Below, one piece after another: positions 18,267-27,565 of a stretch of 64,000 bases of DNA. This DNA is from Desulfoluna limicola (lineage in GTDB: Bacteria > Desulfobacterota > Desulfobacteria > Desulfobacterales > Desulfolunaceae). The notes beneath the pieces were generated by a model. The model saw only the letters and a list, made by a program, of their open reading frames with translations, searched no databases and was not told the origin of the DNA. The translations under genes were made by a program, and so were the position numbers. The stretch spans positions 558,001-622,000 of the forward strand of contig NZ_AP024488.1 of NCBI RefSeq assembly GCF_021654575.1. Reading direction: 5' to 3'. The first letter of the stretch is position 1, and every line of letters starts with the position of its first letter.

Positions 18267-19453
18267 CTTAATAAGCCCTGTGCGGCAGAGACCGCTTCGT
18301 TGTAGATGTCTACCAGGGCTTTGCCCTTTTGGCTCGCCAGGGCTTTGCAGGCATCGTACTCCGGGGTGATGCGTGTTGACCCGTCGGGGAGGCTCACCTC
18401 TTTGGCGGCCACGTCCCCTGAGGGGCAGGGGAGGGTGATCGCTTTTCGGGTCAGGGTGGTGCGGTTGAGGCGGTTCCAACGGACGCCGATGGTGGTGGTC
18501 TCGGTCAGGGCTTTTTGGGTGAGGGTTTTTCGGTCCTCTTCCCGGCACAAGACGGAGAGCTGGGTGGCGGGGCGGTTTTTCTTCATCTGGATGGGTGTGA
18601 ACCAGACGTCTAAGGCCCCGGCGGTCAGTAGTGTCTGCATGGCATTGCCGAGGAGTTCCGGGCTCATGTCGTCGATGTTGCAGGAGAGCTCCACCACGGT
18701 GTCGGCTTGATCGGGCGATTGTCCGAGGACCATGCGCACGAGGTTGGGCAGGCCTTGGGTCTCGCGTTTCCCGGCGCCGTAGCCCACAGCGGTTACCACC
18801 AGCTCTGGCATGGGGCCGAAGCGGTCGGCCAACTCGGCGGCCAGGGCAGCGCCCGTGGGGGTGAGGATCTCGCACCCGGAGTCGCAGCCGTAGGAAGGGA
18901 TCCCTTTGAGGAGCTCCAGGGTGGCCGGTGCCGGTACGGGAAGAAGCCCGTGGGCGCACGTCACCGTGCCGCTGCCCAGGGGCAGGGGGGACGCGGTGAC
19001 GTGGGTAACGCCCAGGTAGTCCAGGGCGAGGATCACGCCCACGATGTCGGCCACGGCATCGATGCCCCCCACTTCGTGGAAGTGGACGGTGTTGATGTCG
19101 CATCCGTGGATTTTGGCTTCGGCCACGGCGATTCTCTCGAACACGGCCAGGGACCGCTCTTTCACCGCCTCTTTCAGGGGGGATCCCTGGATGAGATCCT
19201 TGATCTTCCGGTAGTCCAGGGCGTGGTGGTGGTGATGATCCCCGCCATGATGGTGATGGCTGTGATCGTGAACCGTCACGTTTACGGCGTGGATCCCGCT
19301 TTTGAAGACCTTCTCATCGGTGATGTCGAACCGGTCTTCAAGGAGCGGGGTGAGCTGGTCTTTGATCCAGCCCGCGGGCACCCCTAAGTCCACCAGGGCG
19401 CCCAGGGCCATGTCCCCGCTGAGGCCGGAGAAGCAATCCATATAAAGGTGCAT
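18248..19453 (-). CDS. larC: LarC-type nickel-pincer cofactor nickel-insertion protein
   Basis: A 401-residue protein starting MHLYMDCFSGLSGDM, the LarC family opening. A His-rich stretch (DHSHHHHGGDHHHHH, about residues 63-77) is a likely nickel reservoir, and VHFHEVGGIDAVADI and ELSCNIDDMSPE are family motifs. LarC inserts nickel into the pyridinium-bisthiocarboxylate mononucleotide cofactor of lactate racemase and related enzymes. It is a single reading frame here, unlike lactobacilli, where a frameshift joins two parts. No larA, larB or larE is in the window. It follows the M20 peptidase by three bases, so the two form an operon. The last residues (RPPAAR) come from a repeat element. Confidence 0.9.
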   Translation of the reverse strand: MHLYMDCFSGLSGDMALGALVDLGVPAGWIKDQLTPLLEDRFDITDEKVFKSGIHAVNVTVHDHSHHHHGGDHHHHHALDYRKIKDLIQGSPLKEAVKERSLAVFERIAVAEAKIHGCDINTVHFHEVGGIDAVADIVGVILALDYLGVTHVTASPLPLGSGTVTCAHGLLPVPAPATLELLKGIPSYGCDSGCEILTPTGAALAAELADRFGPMPELVVTAVGYGAGKRETQGLPNLVRMVLGQSPDQADTVVELSCNIDDMSPELLGNAMQTLLTAGALDVWFTPIQMKKNRPATQLSVLCREEDRKTLTQKALTETTTIGVRWNRLNRTTLTRKAITLPCPSGDVAAKEVSLPDGSTRITPEYDACKALASQKGKALVDIYNEAVSAAQGLLRPPAAR

Positions 19454-19456
19454 GCG

Positions 19457-20608
19457 TTAAGCTCCCTGCGCCGCGTGCTTGGAGAGGATGGTGATGAGAA
19501 GCTCGGCGGAGGCCGTCATGTCGGCCAGGGTGATGGACTCGTTGGTGGTGTGGACATCGGTCATGCCGGTGCCAAGCACCCCTGCGGTGATGCCTTTGCC
19601 GAAGAAGACGTTGGCATCGGAACCGCCGCCAACGTACTGGGTTGCAATGGTGCGTCCCAGCTCTTTTCCCGCCTCCTGGGCCAGGGTAACCACAGCGTGG
19701 TCGTGGGGGACGCTGGTGCCGGGGAAGTCTTCGTCCACCTTGATTTCATAGCGGGGCAGGGTTTCGTCGTCACCGCCTCCGGCATGGACCACGGCCTCCT
19801 GGAAGGCATTTCGGATTCCGTCCAAGATGGTTTCCAGCTTGGCCTTGCTGTGGCTTCGGGCTTCCCCGGTGATCTCCACGCAATCCGGGACGATATTGGT
19901 TGCAGAGCCGCCTTCGATTTTCCCCAGGTTGCAGGTGGTCTCCTCGTCGATGCGTCCGCAGGAGATGCGGGTGATGGCATCCGAGGCCACGGAGATGGCG
20001 TTCACACCTTTTTCAGGTTCCATCCCGGCATGGGCCGAGACGCCGTGGACGGTGATTTTGTAGTTCACGGCAAAGGGGGCATTGGTCACCACGGCTTCGG
20101 TGTCTTTGGAGTCCAGGATGTACCCCATGGTCGCCTTGAGTGTGCCGGTGTCGAAGTTTTTGGCACCCAGCAGGCCAATCTCTTCGCAGACGGTAAAGAC
20201 AATTTCAACAGGAGGGCGGGGAATGTCATTCTCGATGAGGGTCTGCATCACTTCCATGATGATGGCCAGAGCGCTCTTGTCATCGCCCCCCAGCACAGTC
20301 TCGCCAGCGCTTCGGAACACACCCTCTTCAAAAACAACCTTGATGCCCTCACCGGGGACCACGGTGTCCATGTGGCCGCTCAAAAGCATGGGGGGCACAT
20401 CCACGGTGCCCGGAATACGGGCCAGGAGGTTCCCTGTCTCGCTCTGGCACTCTTTGTGGGCGTCATCAAAGGAAACGTCTGCGCCCAGGGCCTTGAGCTC
20501 GGCTTCAAGTATTTCGGCCACGGCCCTCTCCTGGCGGGAGGGGCTGTCGGTTTCGGCAAGGCGGATAAATCGTTCGGTCAGTCGGTCTGTATTGATCATG
20601 GATTTCAT
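19457..20608 (-). CDS. M20-family metallopeptidase, PepT-like
   Basis: 383 residues from the ATG at 20608 (GGGAG close upstream; the ATG at 20599 is an alternative). The two-zinc M20 site is visible: SGHMDTV with its histidine and aspartate, GGDDKSALA, and FTVCEEIGLLG. A dimerisation domain occupies the middle (VSAHAGMEPEKGVNA). This is the peptidase-T-like subgroup, cytoplasmic aminotripeptidases and related hydrolases. It is the first gene of a probable operon with larC; a functional link between the two is not obvious. Confidence 0.85.
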   Translation of the reverse strand: MKSMINTDRLTERFIRLAETDSPSRQERAVAEILEAELKALGADVSFDDAHKECQSETGNLLARIPGTVDVPPMLLSGHMDTVVPGEGIKVVFEEGVFRSAGETVLGGDDKSALAIIMEVMQTLIENDIPRPPVEIVFTVCEEIGLLGAKNFDTGTLKATMGYILDSKDTEAVVTNAPFAVNYKITVHGVSAHAGMEPEKGVNAISVASDAITRISCGRIDEETTCNLGKIEGGSATNIVPDCVEITGEARSHSKAKLETILDGIRNAFQEAVVHAGGGDDETLPRYEIKVDEDFPGTSVPHDHAVVTLAQEAGKELGRTIATQYVGGGSDANVFFGKGITAGVLGTGMTDVHTTNESITLADMTASAELLITILSKHAAQGA

Positions 20609-21155
20609 GCTCCCATGGGGTCGGTTTGTATGTGAAACGAATCGAAAATCAAAAAAAAGCAGCCTCCGGCGGGCAGGTGGGGGGACCTGCAAACCCTATG
20701 GCGAATGCATGGCGGCTGACCTCTCCCCGTGTCTTTCAACCTGCATTCGCGCGGAGGGCAACGTGACTCATGCTCCGTCATAAACGCAGGCGTTCTGGGG
20801 TGTGGTTCCTTCGTGCAGCCCAAAGGGCTCTTGGTGATCTTCGTGGTGATTTCCCTTTAATCAGACAGTGAAAGAAGTCCGAAACAAGCGTTATTTTTGC
20901 TGGAATAACTTCGGCGGCCAGAGGGACGAAGCCGTCAGGCTTGTGAAATTCTCGGGTAAGGTGGGCTGTCATGATGTCATCTAAGCATCTGTGACGGGGC
21001 AGGCCCTTTAGCGCTCCCTACGCGATACCCCTCGACATTACCCGATGGGCGCCCACGTTTCAACGGGAAAAAAGCCCGTCCGGATCCTTGAAAAACGTTG
21101 ACAACGTGACCATATTGCGGGTAAGGTCTCGCACGAAACAAGCACCGAAACGCAT
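20609..21155. other. Intergenic region between the M20 peptidase and tRNA-Sec
   Basis: It holds a hairpin repeat at 20662-20755 and otherwise no gene. The tRNA-Sec promoter must lie in the last 150 bases; I see no consensus copy. Confidence 0.45.
20662..20755 (-). repeat. Dispersed GC-rich hairpin repeat
   Basis: GCCTCCGGCGGGCAGGTGG comes first, then the perfectly paired arms GCGAATGCA and TGCATTCGC. Confidence 0.8.
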
Positions 21156-21253
21156 GGAAGCACGCAGCGTTCTGGTGATGCTCCCGGACTTCAAATCCGG
21201 TGTGGGGCGTTAACACCGTCCCGGGTGGGTTCGATTCCCATGTGCTTCCGCCA
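21156..21253 (+). tRNA. selC: tRNA-Sec (anticodon TCA)
   Basis: A 98-base tRNA with encoded CCA. The 8-bp acceptor stem GGAAGCAC/GTGCTTCC is diagnostic for bacterial tRNA-Sec. The anticodon stem CCGGA/TCCGG carries the loop CTTCAAA with TCA at 21191-21193. There is a long variable arm, and GGTTCGATTCC in the T arm. It means the host inserts selenocysteine at UGA codons. It sits directly against the prophage, and selC is a well-known phage integration site. Confidence 0.95.
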
Positions 21254-21320
21254 TATATTAAGTGATTTCAGATACTTAGCTCGAAGGGCGAGGGTCAAAA
21301 AGAGGTCACAAAAAAGCCGA

Positions 21321-21351
21321 AAAAGGGCATCCAAATGGATGCCCTTTTTTT
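21321..21351 (+). terminator. Rho-independent terminator after tRNA-Sec
   Basis: The stem GGGCATCC/GGATGCCC with an AAAT loop is followed by seven T residues. It has A residues on the other side, so it may also stop the phage late transcript from the minus strand. Confidence 0.85.
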
Positions 21352-21437
21352 GTTTTTGAGAAGAGAATATTGCGAGTTTATTTTTGATGGCGTGTGATCG
21401 CGTGCCACTCTTATTTTACGTGACAGGCACAATTAGT

Positions 21438-21821
21438 TTATTGAGGAGATAAAGGCCAGGGAATCTGCTCGACAACAGCAGTCAACGTTCCAGGTAGGTC
21501 TCTCAGTTGTTTTCTATATTCTTCCCATTCACTGCGTTTGCTTTGGTCAATCGGGTAGTCAGGCATCATTATATAATCGCATGCCTCTAATTTAAGGTCG
21601 CGCTGAACCCTGACCGCCATATTAATCCAACGCTCAAAATCCTCAATCCACTCGTTATCATTGTTAAGCGTGTGATAGGGTGATGGTCGTGCTGGGATTG
21701 GTGTATTGCCAGCTTTCAGCCAATTTTGAAACTCTTGCCAATCCCGATTGTTGTCTACTGCGGGTATATTGGCATTGTCTGATAGTCGTTGGACACCATT
21801 TGTTGTTATTCGATACATCAA
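21438..21821 (-). CDS. Phage tail assembly chaperone-like protein
   Basis: 127 residues. The N-terminal half has the tail-fibre-associated pattern RITTNGVQRLSDNANIP..NRDWQEFQNWL. The C-terminal half has the pattern of the tail assembly chaperone family: CDYIMMPDYPIDQSKRSEW, EEYRKQLRDLPGTL and a final WP. It is the last gene of the tail operon, next to the fibre gene, where fibre assembly factors are usually found. Confidence 0.7.
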   Translation of the reverse strand: MMYRITTNGVQRLSDNANIPAVDNNRDWQEFQNWLKAGNTPIPARPSPYHTLNNDNEWIEDFERWINMAVRVQRDLKLEACDYIMMPDYPIDQSKRSEWEEYRKQLRDLPGTLTAVVEQIPWPLSPQ

Positions 21822-21827
21822 TTACTC

Positions 21828-23183
21828 CTATAGCTCTGCGTCAGCAGTCCAATGAAAACGAGCTGATGATGTTCCAATGCCAGATTCGATTCTAAAATAT
21901 CTTATCCCGCTTGTCCCTTGGTCGACCGCACTGCCCGCCTTATCGCCATTATTTTCAATCGTACCGACTGCCCCTGTAACAGTTGAATAAACGTTGCATG
22001 TAGGGATTGTCCTTTTTTCTACCGCAAATAAAGTTCCCGGAGTTAGGATAGAGTCATTTCTAACGGCTGGTTCATAAATCGAGCCTTTTGACGAAGCGGT
22101 CCCAGGGGAGACTCCATACGTGTAGCTATGCTCATAATATCTCTGGCACATAGCAAACTCATGAGCGATGTGGCGGAGATCAAACTCAGTAGCAACACGA
22201 CCGCATTCCAGCTGCACCATCGATAGTTTGCAGGTTCCCACGATCATTATGGATATATCTCCGGCTGGTGCCGGAGCAGTATAAGAAACCCGTTCCCATT
22301 CACCTGATCCGGAATGTTCCTTTTCGCTGCTGCCGATCTGCAATGTAATTGTGTCGGATGTTTTCACCCAGGCCGAGAGGGTTACGGTTTGCCCGCCAAG
22401 TGCAGGATCTTCAACCACCTGTTTTATACCAACGTCTGTATCAATGCTGTACTTCGCCCCAATCGGAGCATCTGTCGACCGATTGAGATACCCGGTTCCT
22501 GCCAGTTTCCACCTGTCCACAGAGCCGTACTGCCCGGCAGTCCCTGTAAACGTTTCCCCACGCTGCCACACACGCATACATCCGTTGATGATCAGGTTTT
22601 TCATTCCAGAAAATGGCGTAAGGTTCATACCGCCAATGCTTACATTGCCCACGATAGCCACATTTCCCTGTGCATCCTTCCTCACCATCTCCTGATACGC
22701 CGCCAGCTCATCTGCCACATGCTGCCGGGTCGCCAGCACCAAGGTCGGATCCACCTTCAGCTCCACTGACGCCGTGTCCGTCACCTCCAGGATCATCTTG
22801 ATGTAGAGGTCCTTCGATGCGCCTTGGGTAATCTGGGGCTTGTAGGTTAGGGGATACTTGCCGATGGCGATGAGGTTGCCGTCTGGATCGAAGATGCCCA
22901 CTTCCCGGATGTCGAAGTCTCCCACATCCGAGGGGATGAAGGCTTCGATCACAAGCCAGTTGCTGTTCTCTTCGTGTGTTGAAATATGATTGATGCTGCC
23001 TCGCCAGACTTCGTTGATCAGCGTGGTTCGTTGAAGCATGGCTGCCAGATCCAGGCCGGTGTAGGATCCGTTGCCGTCACCCACGGCAAGAGTCGTGAAA
23101 CTGACGGGTGTTCCCAGGATCGGCGAGTTGGCGAACATCGCCTTTCCGGTGTTGGTTAACGTTGTGAAATAGGATTCTGCCAT
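21828..23183 (-). CDS. Phage tail-collar/tail fibre protein
   Basis: 451 residues. Residues 1-160 are the tail-collar fibre domain seen at the N-terminus of P2 gpH-like proteins (MAESYFTTLTNTGKAMFAN, FTTLAVGDGNG, FDIREVGIFDPDGNLIAIGKYP). That part attaches to the baseplate. The middle has a carbohydrate-binding-like beta-sandwich (residues about 195-330). The C-terminal 100 residues are the likely host-recognition tip. It follows gpI with 14 bases between, as in P2. Confidence 0.85.
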   Translation of the reverse strand: MAESYFTTLTNTGKAMFANSPILGTPVSFTTLAVGDGNGSYTGLDLAAMLQRTTLINEVWRGSINHISTHEENSNWLVIEAFIPSDVGDFDIREVGIFDPDGNLIAIGKYPLTYKPQITQGASKDLYIKMILEVTDTASVELKVDPTLVLATRQHVADELAAYQEMVRKDAQGNVAIVGNVSIGGMNLTPFSGMKNLIINGCMRVWQRGETFTGTAGQYGSVDRWKLAGTGYLNRSTDAPIGAKYSIDTDVGIKQVVEDPALGGQTVTLSAWVKTSDTITLQIGSSEKEHSGSGEWERVSYTAPAPAGDISIMIVGTCKLSMVQLECGRVATEFDLRHIAHEFAMCQRYYEHSYTYGVSPGTASSKGSIYEPAVRNDSILTPGTLFAVEKRTIPTCNVYSTVTGAVGTIENNGDKAGSAVDQGTSGIRYFRIESGIGTSSARFHWTADAEL

Positions 23184-23197
23184 TGGTATTCCCTCTC

Positions 23198-23848
23198 TTA
23201 AGGATAGATACAGGTGGTTTCGATCATCTGGGTTCCGATGCCAAAGAACACAGGCCCGGACTCAGTAAGGTTTTGGGGTTGCCAGGGGAAGACGGAGATG
23301 GACTCGCCGTATTGACAGGCCATGGCCATGTGAACCGTGCCCCGGCCAGACAGGTACGTGATGATGGCATCGAGCTTGGATCTGACGTTTTTATAGGATT
23401 CGATGAGCTGATCCGCCCAGGCATAGGCCAGATCGGTGACGCCCTGGTCGGTGACCTCCACCCGCACCCTAAAATGGTAGGGATCTCCGCCGTAGGTCCA
23501 CCACTCCTCCACGGTGCCGCCGCCGAGCACATCAGCGATGGCGCCCTCGATGGCGGAAGGGGTGCCTTTTTGCCGGTGACGCGCCACGGAGTTCCGGACC
23601 AGGGCCCTTTTCTTTTCAAGGCTCAGGCTGTCATCCCAAAAGTCGACTTTGAACTGCCAGGCAAGATGGGTAAGGAGGGGCTCCTCCAGCTCGTTCCATC
23701 GGCTGTAGATGTATAATGTGTCAATGGCCTGATTGATCTGCTTCAACTCGCCGTCGATGGCTTGAGCTGCCGCCTTCACGGTTTCATCCCTGGAGATGGA
23801 AGAGGGGAGGATGTCTGCAAAGCTGATGTCAGGTAAGGTCTTACTCAT
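23198..23848 (-). CDS. P2 gpI-like tail protein
   Basis: 216 residues with family signatures ILPSSISRDETVKAAAQAID, LLTHLAWQFKVDFWDDS and RNSVARHRQKGTPSAIEGAI. gpI is a baseplate wedge component next to gpJ. Its start overlaps the gpJ stop by eight bases (23841-23848), which shows coupled translation. Confidence 0.9.
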   Translation of the reverse strand: MSKTLPDISFADILPSSISRDETVKAAAQAIDGELKQINQAIDTLYIYSRWNELEEPLLTHLAWQFKVDFWDDSLSLEKKRALVRNSVARHRQKGTPSAIEGAIADVLGGGTVEEWWTYGGDPYHFRVRVEVTDQGVTDLAYAWADQLIESYKNVRSKLDAIITYLSGRGTVHMAMACQYGESISVFPWQPQNLTESGPVFFGIGTQMIETTCIYP

Positions 23849-24959
23849 CTTCCACCCCCGCGTAGTTCAGGGTTTCAGAACCGATCTGGGCAACCTGGGT
23901 GGTGTCCAGCTTCAAGAAACCAGGAGAACGGACAACCACGCGTTTTGCGCCGGCACTTTTTAAGCGGAAAATCAATTCATCGGGGTTGATGTCCCGCCCC
24001 AGCTTTTCGCATTGCCAAGCTTTATAGTCGGCCACGGCCCGGCTCACCCGGCTTTGAATTTCGGCGATGGCTTCGGAGTTTTCGTTTGAGATGAAATAGT
24101 CTGCGTCGATATCAAATGCAGCCGGCACGGGTGCAATCACGGACACCTTGTCCGTCAAGGGCCTGCGATTCTTAGGCGTCACGGCATCGGCAACGGCTTG
24201 CAGAATGACTTCATCCGGAAGCGTCCCGCCGGAGAGCAGGACCACGACCTGGACGGTAGCGTCTGCAGGGGAGACCACGGCAACGTCCGCAATCTCCTGA
24301 TGAGCTGACTTTGCCCAGTAGATGTAGGCGCCTTCCGGGCCGGCAACAGAGTACTTGTCCGGAGCGTTATGGATCCGTTCCCTGTAAGGCTCATTCTCTT
24401 CCTTATCAGCGCCGCCCGTGGACGTGGTTGTGTTGGTGACGCCCACAACATAAGGGACGGGATCCACCACCTGGTTGATTTGCCCCGGCACGTAATCGTT
24501 GCCGATGGTTCCGGTGGCCATGCAGATCACAGGCACATCAACGAAGGTTTCACCGGTGGCCACTTCGGCGTAGCGTTCGGTTTTAAAGAAGAGCTTCCCA
24601 TCCGGAGAGACACGGGTCCCCTTGTTGATGGCCACGACAAACCCCAAGGGCTCTGCAATGGAAAACCGGCATGTGGTGCCGGCAGCAGAGGACTCAAGCC
24701 GCTCGGTCTCCGTAAACGCCCCGAGGTGATCCAGGTGGTCGCCTTCGCTGTATGCGAGAAGATTCATTTTCCCTGCGTGGTTGATCAGCTCCCGCTGCTG
24801 GACGATGATGGAGGCAAGGCCCATCAGGAACAGACGCTCCGGATCCGCCGGTGCCAGGGATTTGCCTGTGATGCCCTCATGCAGGGTCAAAATGTTGCTG
24901 ATGGTTTTCGCTGCATCGGCTTCGACAAATTGAATGTCCGGAAGATTCTTAAGACTCAT
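23841..24959 (-). CDS. Baseplate protein J
   Basis: 372 residues, gpJ-like (baseplate J family). The central GTIGNDYVPGQINQ, the EPYRERI pattern and VVSPADATVQVVVL are characteristic. It forms the baseplate wedge of contractile tails. It overlaps the gpW gene by 11 bases. Confidence 0.9.
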   Translation of the reverse strand: MSLKNLPDIQFVEADAAKTISNILTLHEGITGKSLAPADPERLFLMGLASIIVQQRELINHAGKMNLLAYSEGDHLDHLGAFTETERLESSAAGTTCRFSIAEPLGFVVAINKGTRVSPDGKLFFKTERYAEVATGETFVDVPVICMATGTIGNDYVPGQINQVVDPVPYVVGVTNTTTSTGGADKEENEPYRERIHNAPDKYSVAGPEGAYIYWAKSAHQEIADVAVVSPADATVQVVVLLSGGTLPDEVILQAVADAVTPKNRRPLTDKVSVIAPVPAAFDIDADYFISNENSEAIAEIQSRVSRAVADYKAWQCEKLGRDINPDELIFRLKSAGAKRVVVRSPGFLKLDTTQVAQIGSETLNYAGVEDE

Positions 24960-25269
24960 TGATTTTAATCCTCACAACAGGGATCAGTTTTCCATCCAGC
25001 GCCGCATCGTCATCACGGGTCCATGAAACAGAGAGAACGCTCACACCGGGAACATACGTCTCGATGCCGCTGATGACAGACTCCGTTGCTTTTGCCTTGG
25101 CCACCGGGAGCGGCATGTCCAGATAATCCGCCTGAACGCCGAAGGCCCGGTCCAGGGGAAGAGTCCCCACCTGAGTGGCACAGACGATCTGCACCTGCTG
25201 AATGATTGCCGGAAGGCCCGTGGCTCCGATGACCACCTTGTTTAGCTGACCTGTGATATTAAGTTCCAT
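24949..25269 (-). CDS. Baseplate assembly protein W (GpW/Gp25 family)
   Basis: 106 residues resembling the lysozyme-like inner wedge protein family: RAFGVQADYLDMPL, then AKATESVISGIETYVPGVSVLSV. It joins the wedge to the tail tube. One base separates it from the upstream U-like gene. Confidence 0.85.
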   Translation of the reverse strand: MELNITGQLNKVVIGATGLPAIIQQVQIVCATQVGTLPLDRAFGVQADYLDMPLPVAKAKATESVISGIETYVPGVSVLSVSWTRDDDAALDGKLIPVVRIKINES

Positions 25270-25656
25270 TTACGCGAACTCCTTTAGCCCGATGGACACT
25301 GCTGTAACCAGCAGCTGGCCTTTCCCATCAAATTTCTGCCAATCCTCTTCCATGGAGGAGAGGACAAACCGCCCGAAGTTGTACCCGCCCACAACCAGGT
25401 TCTGCTCCTCTCCGGAGTGAAGCACCTTTCTCAAGGCGTCGATCTCATCCGCAGGCGAAACCCCCAGGCTTGTGGCAAACATCATCTGCAGCGACACCTC
25501 ATCCAACTCCGGCCCGAGAAACTCCAGGACAGGCTTCCTGCCGGTGACGGCATGCTCCGCGAACCGCGCCTTGGAGGAACGCTTGAATTCGTCAAAGGTG
25601 CGGATCCGCGTCCGGCTGGTTTCAAAGACGATCGTTCCGAAGGTTCCTATCTCCAT
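25270..25656 (-). CDS. P2 gpU-like tail protein
   Basis: 128 residues. GTIVFETSRTRIRTFDEF, RKPVLEFLGPELDEVSL and LRKVLHSGEEQNLVVGG are the gpU pattern. In P2 this protein is needed for tail completion. In P2 the gene lies between T and X, whereas here it lies between V and W, a rearrangement also seen in other hybrid myoviruses. Confidence 0.85.
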   Translation of the reverse strand: MEIGTFGTIVFETSRTRIRTFDEFKRSSKARFAEHAVTGRKPVLEFLGPELDEVSLQMMFATSLGVSPADEIDALRKVLHSGEEQNLVVGGYNFGRFVLSSMEEDWQKFDGKGQLLVTAVSIGLKEFA

Positions 25657-25657
25657 T

Positions 25658-25843
25658 CTATTTGTGTCCTGTGGATGCCGGGGTGCCGGTGTTATCGTCC
25701 AGAAGGGTCATGTGCTTGTAGACGGCCCGGCCCAGTGCTGCTGCCAGCTTCTCCGTCTGGGCAAACTCGTTGCCCGTTGCGAACCCTTCGACTTTGAGTT
25801 CCTTGATGATGTCTGCCATGAGTGCTGCTGCGTTTGTTGCCAT
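25658..25843 (-). CDS. Small phage protein of unknown function
   Basis: A 61-residue protein starting MATNAAALMADIIKELKVEG. The longer frame to 25948 overlaps gpV and is not used. It is packed between gpV (2-base gap) and gpU (1-base gap), so it is very likely translated. No domain is recognised. The C-terminal TGTPAS is flexible. Confidence 0.6.
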   Translation of the reverse strand: MATNAAALMADIIKELKVEGFATGNEFAQTEKLAAALGRAVYKHMTLLDDNTGTPASTGHK

Positions 25844-25845
25844 GA

Positions 25846-26358
25846 TTATTTGCTCGCGATGACTGTTTTTGATGCGTCCACATGGGGCTTTCCGTCGAAT
25901 TTGCAGATGGACTTGTCCGTGATCACACCGCCCATCTCCCCGCCACAATCCAAGGTCACCTTGTCTGCCTTCACCGTCACCTCCCCACCGTTCACCGTAA
26001 TGTCCAGGTTATGCGCCTTTCGGTCGTATGCCATAACGGTGCCGTCCCCGAAGGTGATGTGGGTGAGGTGGGATCCGTCAGCAGGCGGTTCATCCTCATC
26101 GGAATAGATCGCCCCCAGGACAAATCCCTGCTCCAGGCCGATGGGAAGGAAAATGCAGACGACTTGTTCCCCCACATCGGGCATGGCGTAAAACTTGTCC
26201 GTCTGGGTTTTGGGAAAGAGAACCGGCAGCTCATGGGACGCATGGCCATTAAGTTCCACCCGGACAGCTCCCCCGATCACCTCTGTGACCGTCCCCACCT
26301 GGACCATGCTGTTCAGTCGCTCCTCAAGGGACTTCATTCGTTTTTCAAGCTCGATCAT
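25846..26358 (-). CDS. Baseplate assembly protein V (tail spike)
   Basis: 170 residues. Residues 15-90 are an OB-fold (VGTVTEVIGGAVRVELNGH, PDVGEQVVCIFLP) and the C-terminal part is a beta-helix (GDGTVMAYDRKAHNLDITVN). gpV forms the membrane-piercing spike at the tail tip. It overlaps the D gene by one base. Confidence 0.9.
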   Translation of the reverse strand: MIELEKRMKSLEERLNSMVQVGTVTEVIGGAVRVELNGHASHELPVLFPKTQTDKFYAMPDVGEQVVCIFLPIGLEQGFVLGAIYSDEDEPPADGSHLTHITFGDGTVMAYDRKAHNLDITVNGGEVTVKADKVTLDCGGEMGGVITDKSICKFDGKPHVDASKTVIASK

Positions 26359-27368
26359 CAGTACCCCAGCACCTTTCGCAGTGTTGCGTCCGTCTTGTAG
26401 CCAGCCCCCAGGCTGTGGCGGGACTCCTCAATGAAATAGGTTCCGTCAAATATGCCGTACCCTTCCACGTCGACATTGAGCCCGGCCACCACCAAGGGGT
26501 TGCCCACCAGAGAAAGGGTCGCCTTCACTTCGTCTTTGTTCACGTTCCGGAGCTCGGCCTTTGCAAGGGCCTGGGCATCGGCAATGGACTCCACCCGCTT
26601 GTTCACCACAAGGGTTTGGCCGGTCCTGGGACCATTGTTCGGGGTGAAGGTGTGCTCCACATACTCCTTTTTATCCGCGTCAAAGTACTGAACCGTGCAG
26701 GCTCGATAAATGTTGTGAGACCTTGTGTTAAACGACCAGGTCAGGATCTTGCCGTCCCCCTTTTTCAAGGTCAGAACCGGGGGCTTCTCTTCGAAGAGCT
26801 TGCCCTGGTAGAGGATCACCTTCTCTTCGGCCAGTTTCAGGTTCAGTCCCCTGGACGTGCAGTAGCGTTGCAGAAGCGAAAGATCGCTCTCCTTGCTCTG
26901 CGTCACCTTGCCGTAGGGCGCTCCCTCTTCGGCAACGAAGAAGAGAGAGAGCCCGTGCTCCGCCGCGATGCCTTGGGCCAGCTGCTTGAGGGAGATCTTT
27001 TCCCAGACCCGCTCCTTCAATTCGTTCTTGATGGCCGTGGAGGTCATGGAGCTGATTGCCTTCAGGGTCACGATGGCAGGAGGGCCGCTTGACGTGATGT
27101 CATCCACCTCAAAGGTCCCGCAGGAAAGCGAGACATCTCCCAAAGCTCCCCAAGCAGAACAAACAATCTCCGCCTTGACCTTTGAGCCCTTCTCGGGAAA
27201 CCAATCCCCGGACCAGAGCCCGGCAGTGTCCTCCAGGGTGATCTGAAGATCATCGGCCTTGCCCGATGCAAAGTCGGTGTAGGTCATGGTCTTCAAATAG
27301 GGGGAGATCTCTTTGGAGATGTCCTTGCCTTCGAAGGTTATGTTCAGCCGTGCTTTTCGCATCATCAC
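26358..27368 (-). CDS. Phage late control gene D-like tail hub protein
   Basis: 336 residues of the gpD/gp27-like hub family. GKADDLQITLEDTAGLWSGDW and QSKESDLSLLQRYCTSRGLNLK are the typical segments. It forms the hub between tail tube and spike. It overlaps gpX by four bases. Confidence 0.88.
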   Translation of the reverse strand: MMMRKARLNITFEGKDISKEISPYLKTMTYTDFASGKADDLQITLEDTAGLWSGDWFPEKGSKVKAEIVCSAWGALGDVSLSCGTFEVDDITSSGPPAIVTLKAISSMTSTAIKNELKERVWEKISLKQLAQGIAAEHGLSLFFVAEEGAPYGKVTQSKESDLSLLQRYCTSRGLNLKLAEEKVILYQGKLFEEKPPVLTLKKGDGKILTWSFNTRSHNIYRACTVQYFDADKKEYVEHTFTPNNGPRTGQTLVVNKRVESIADAQALAKAELRNVNKDEVKATLSLVGNPLVVAGLNVDVEGYGIFDGTYFIEESRHSLGAGYKTDATLRKVLGY

Positions 27369-27565
27369 TTCCAGGGCGGTAAAACGGTTTCGGTTTGCTT
27401 TTCACTTTTCGGAACCACCAGCTCGATGCCGGCACTGAAAACAACGGTCTCCCGATGCTCAGGGTTGGCTTCAATCAGCCGGGCCATGTGCATCTCGCTT
27501 CCCATCCGGGCAAGGGCGATGGCGTCCCACATGTCCCCTTGTTTCGTGGTGTACAAATCAGCCAA
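27365..27565 (-). CDS. Tail protein X (LysM-like)
   Basis: 66 residues matching the short gpX family: YTTKQGDMWDAIALARMGSE, LIEANPEHRETVVFSAGIEL. It is a LysM-like fold acting in tail-tip assembly. It overlaps the tape measure gene by eight bases. Confidence 0.9.
   Translation of the reverse strand: MADLYTTKQGDMWDAIALARMGSEMHMARLIEANPEHRETVVFSAGIELVVPKSEKQTETVLPPWK

Noticed and set aside
17916..19103. Extension of pgpA to a 553-residue protein
   Set aside because: The added part is Arg/Pro-rich antisense-like sequence over larC and a repeat; pgpA has its own start and ribosome site at 17915.
19448..20635. Plus-strand open frame of 395 codons
   Set aside because: It is antisense to the M20 peptidase with its intact metal-binding motifs.
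21254..21440. tRNA 3' end as attL with a matching attR
   Set aside because: No duplicate of the tRNA end was found between 62407 and 64000, so no attachment pair is claimed.
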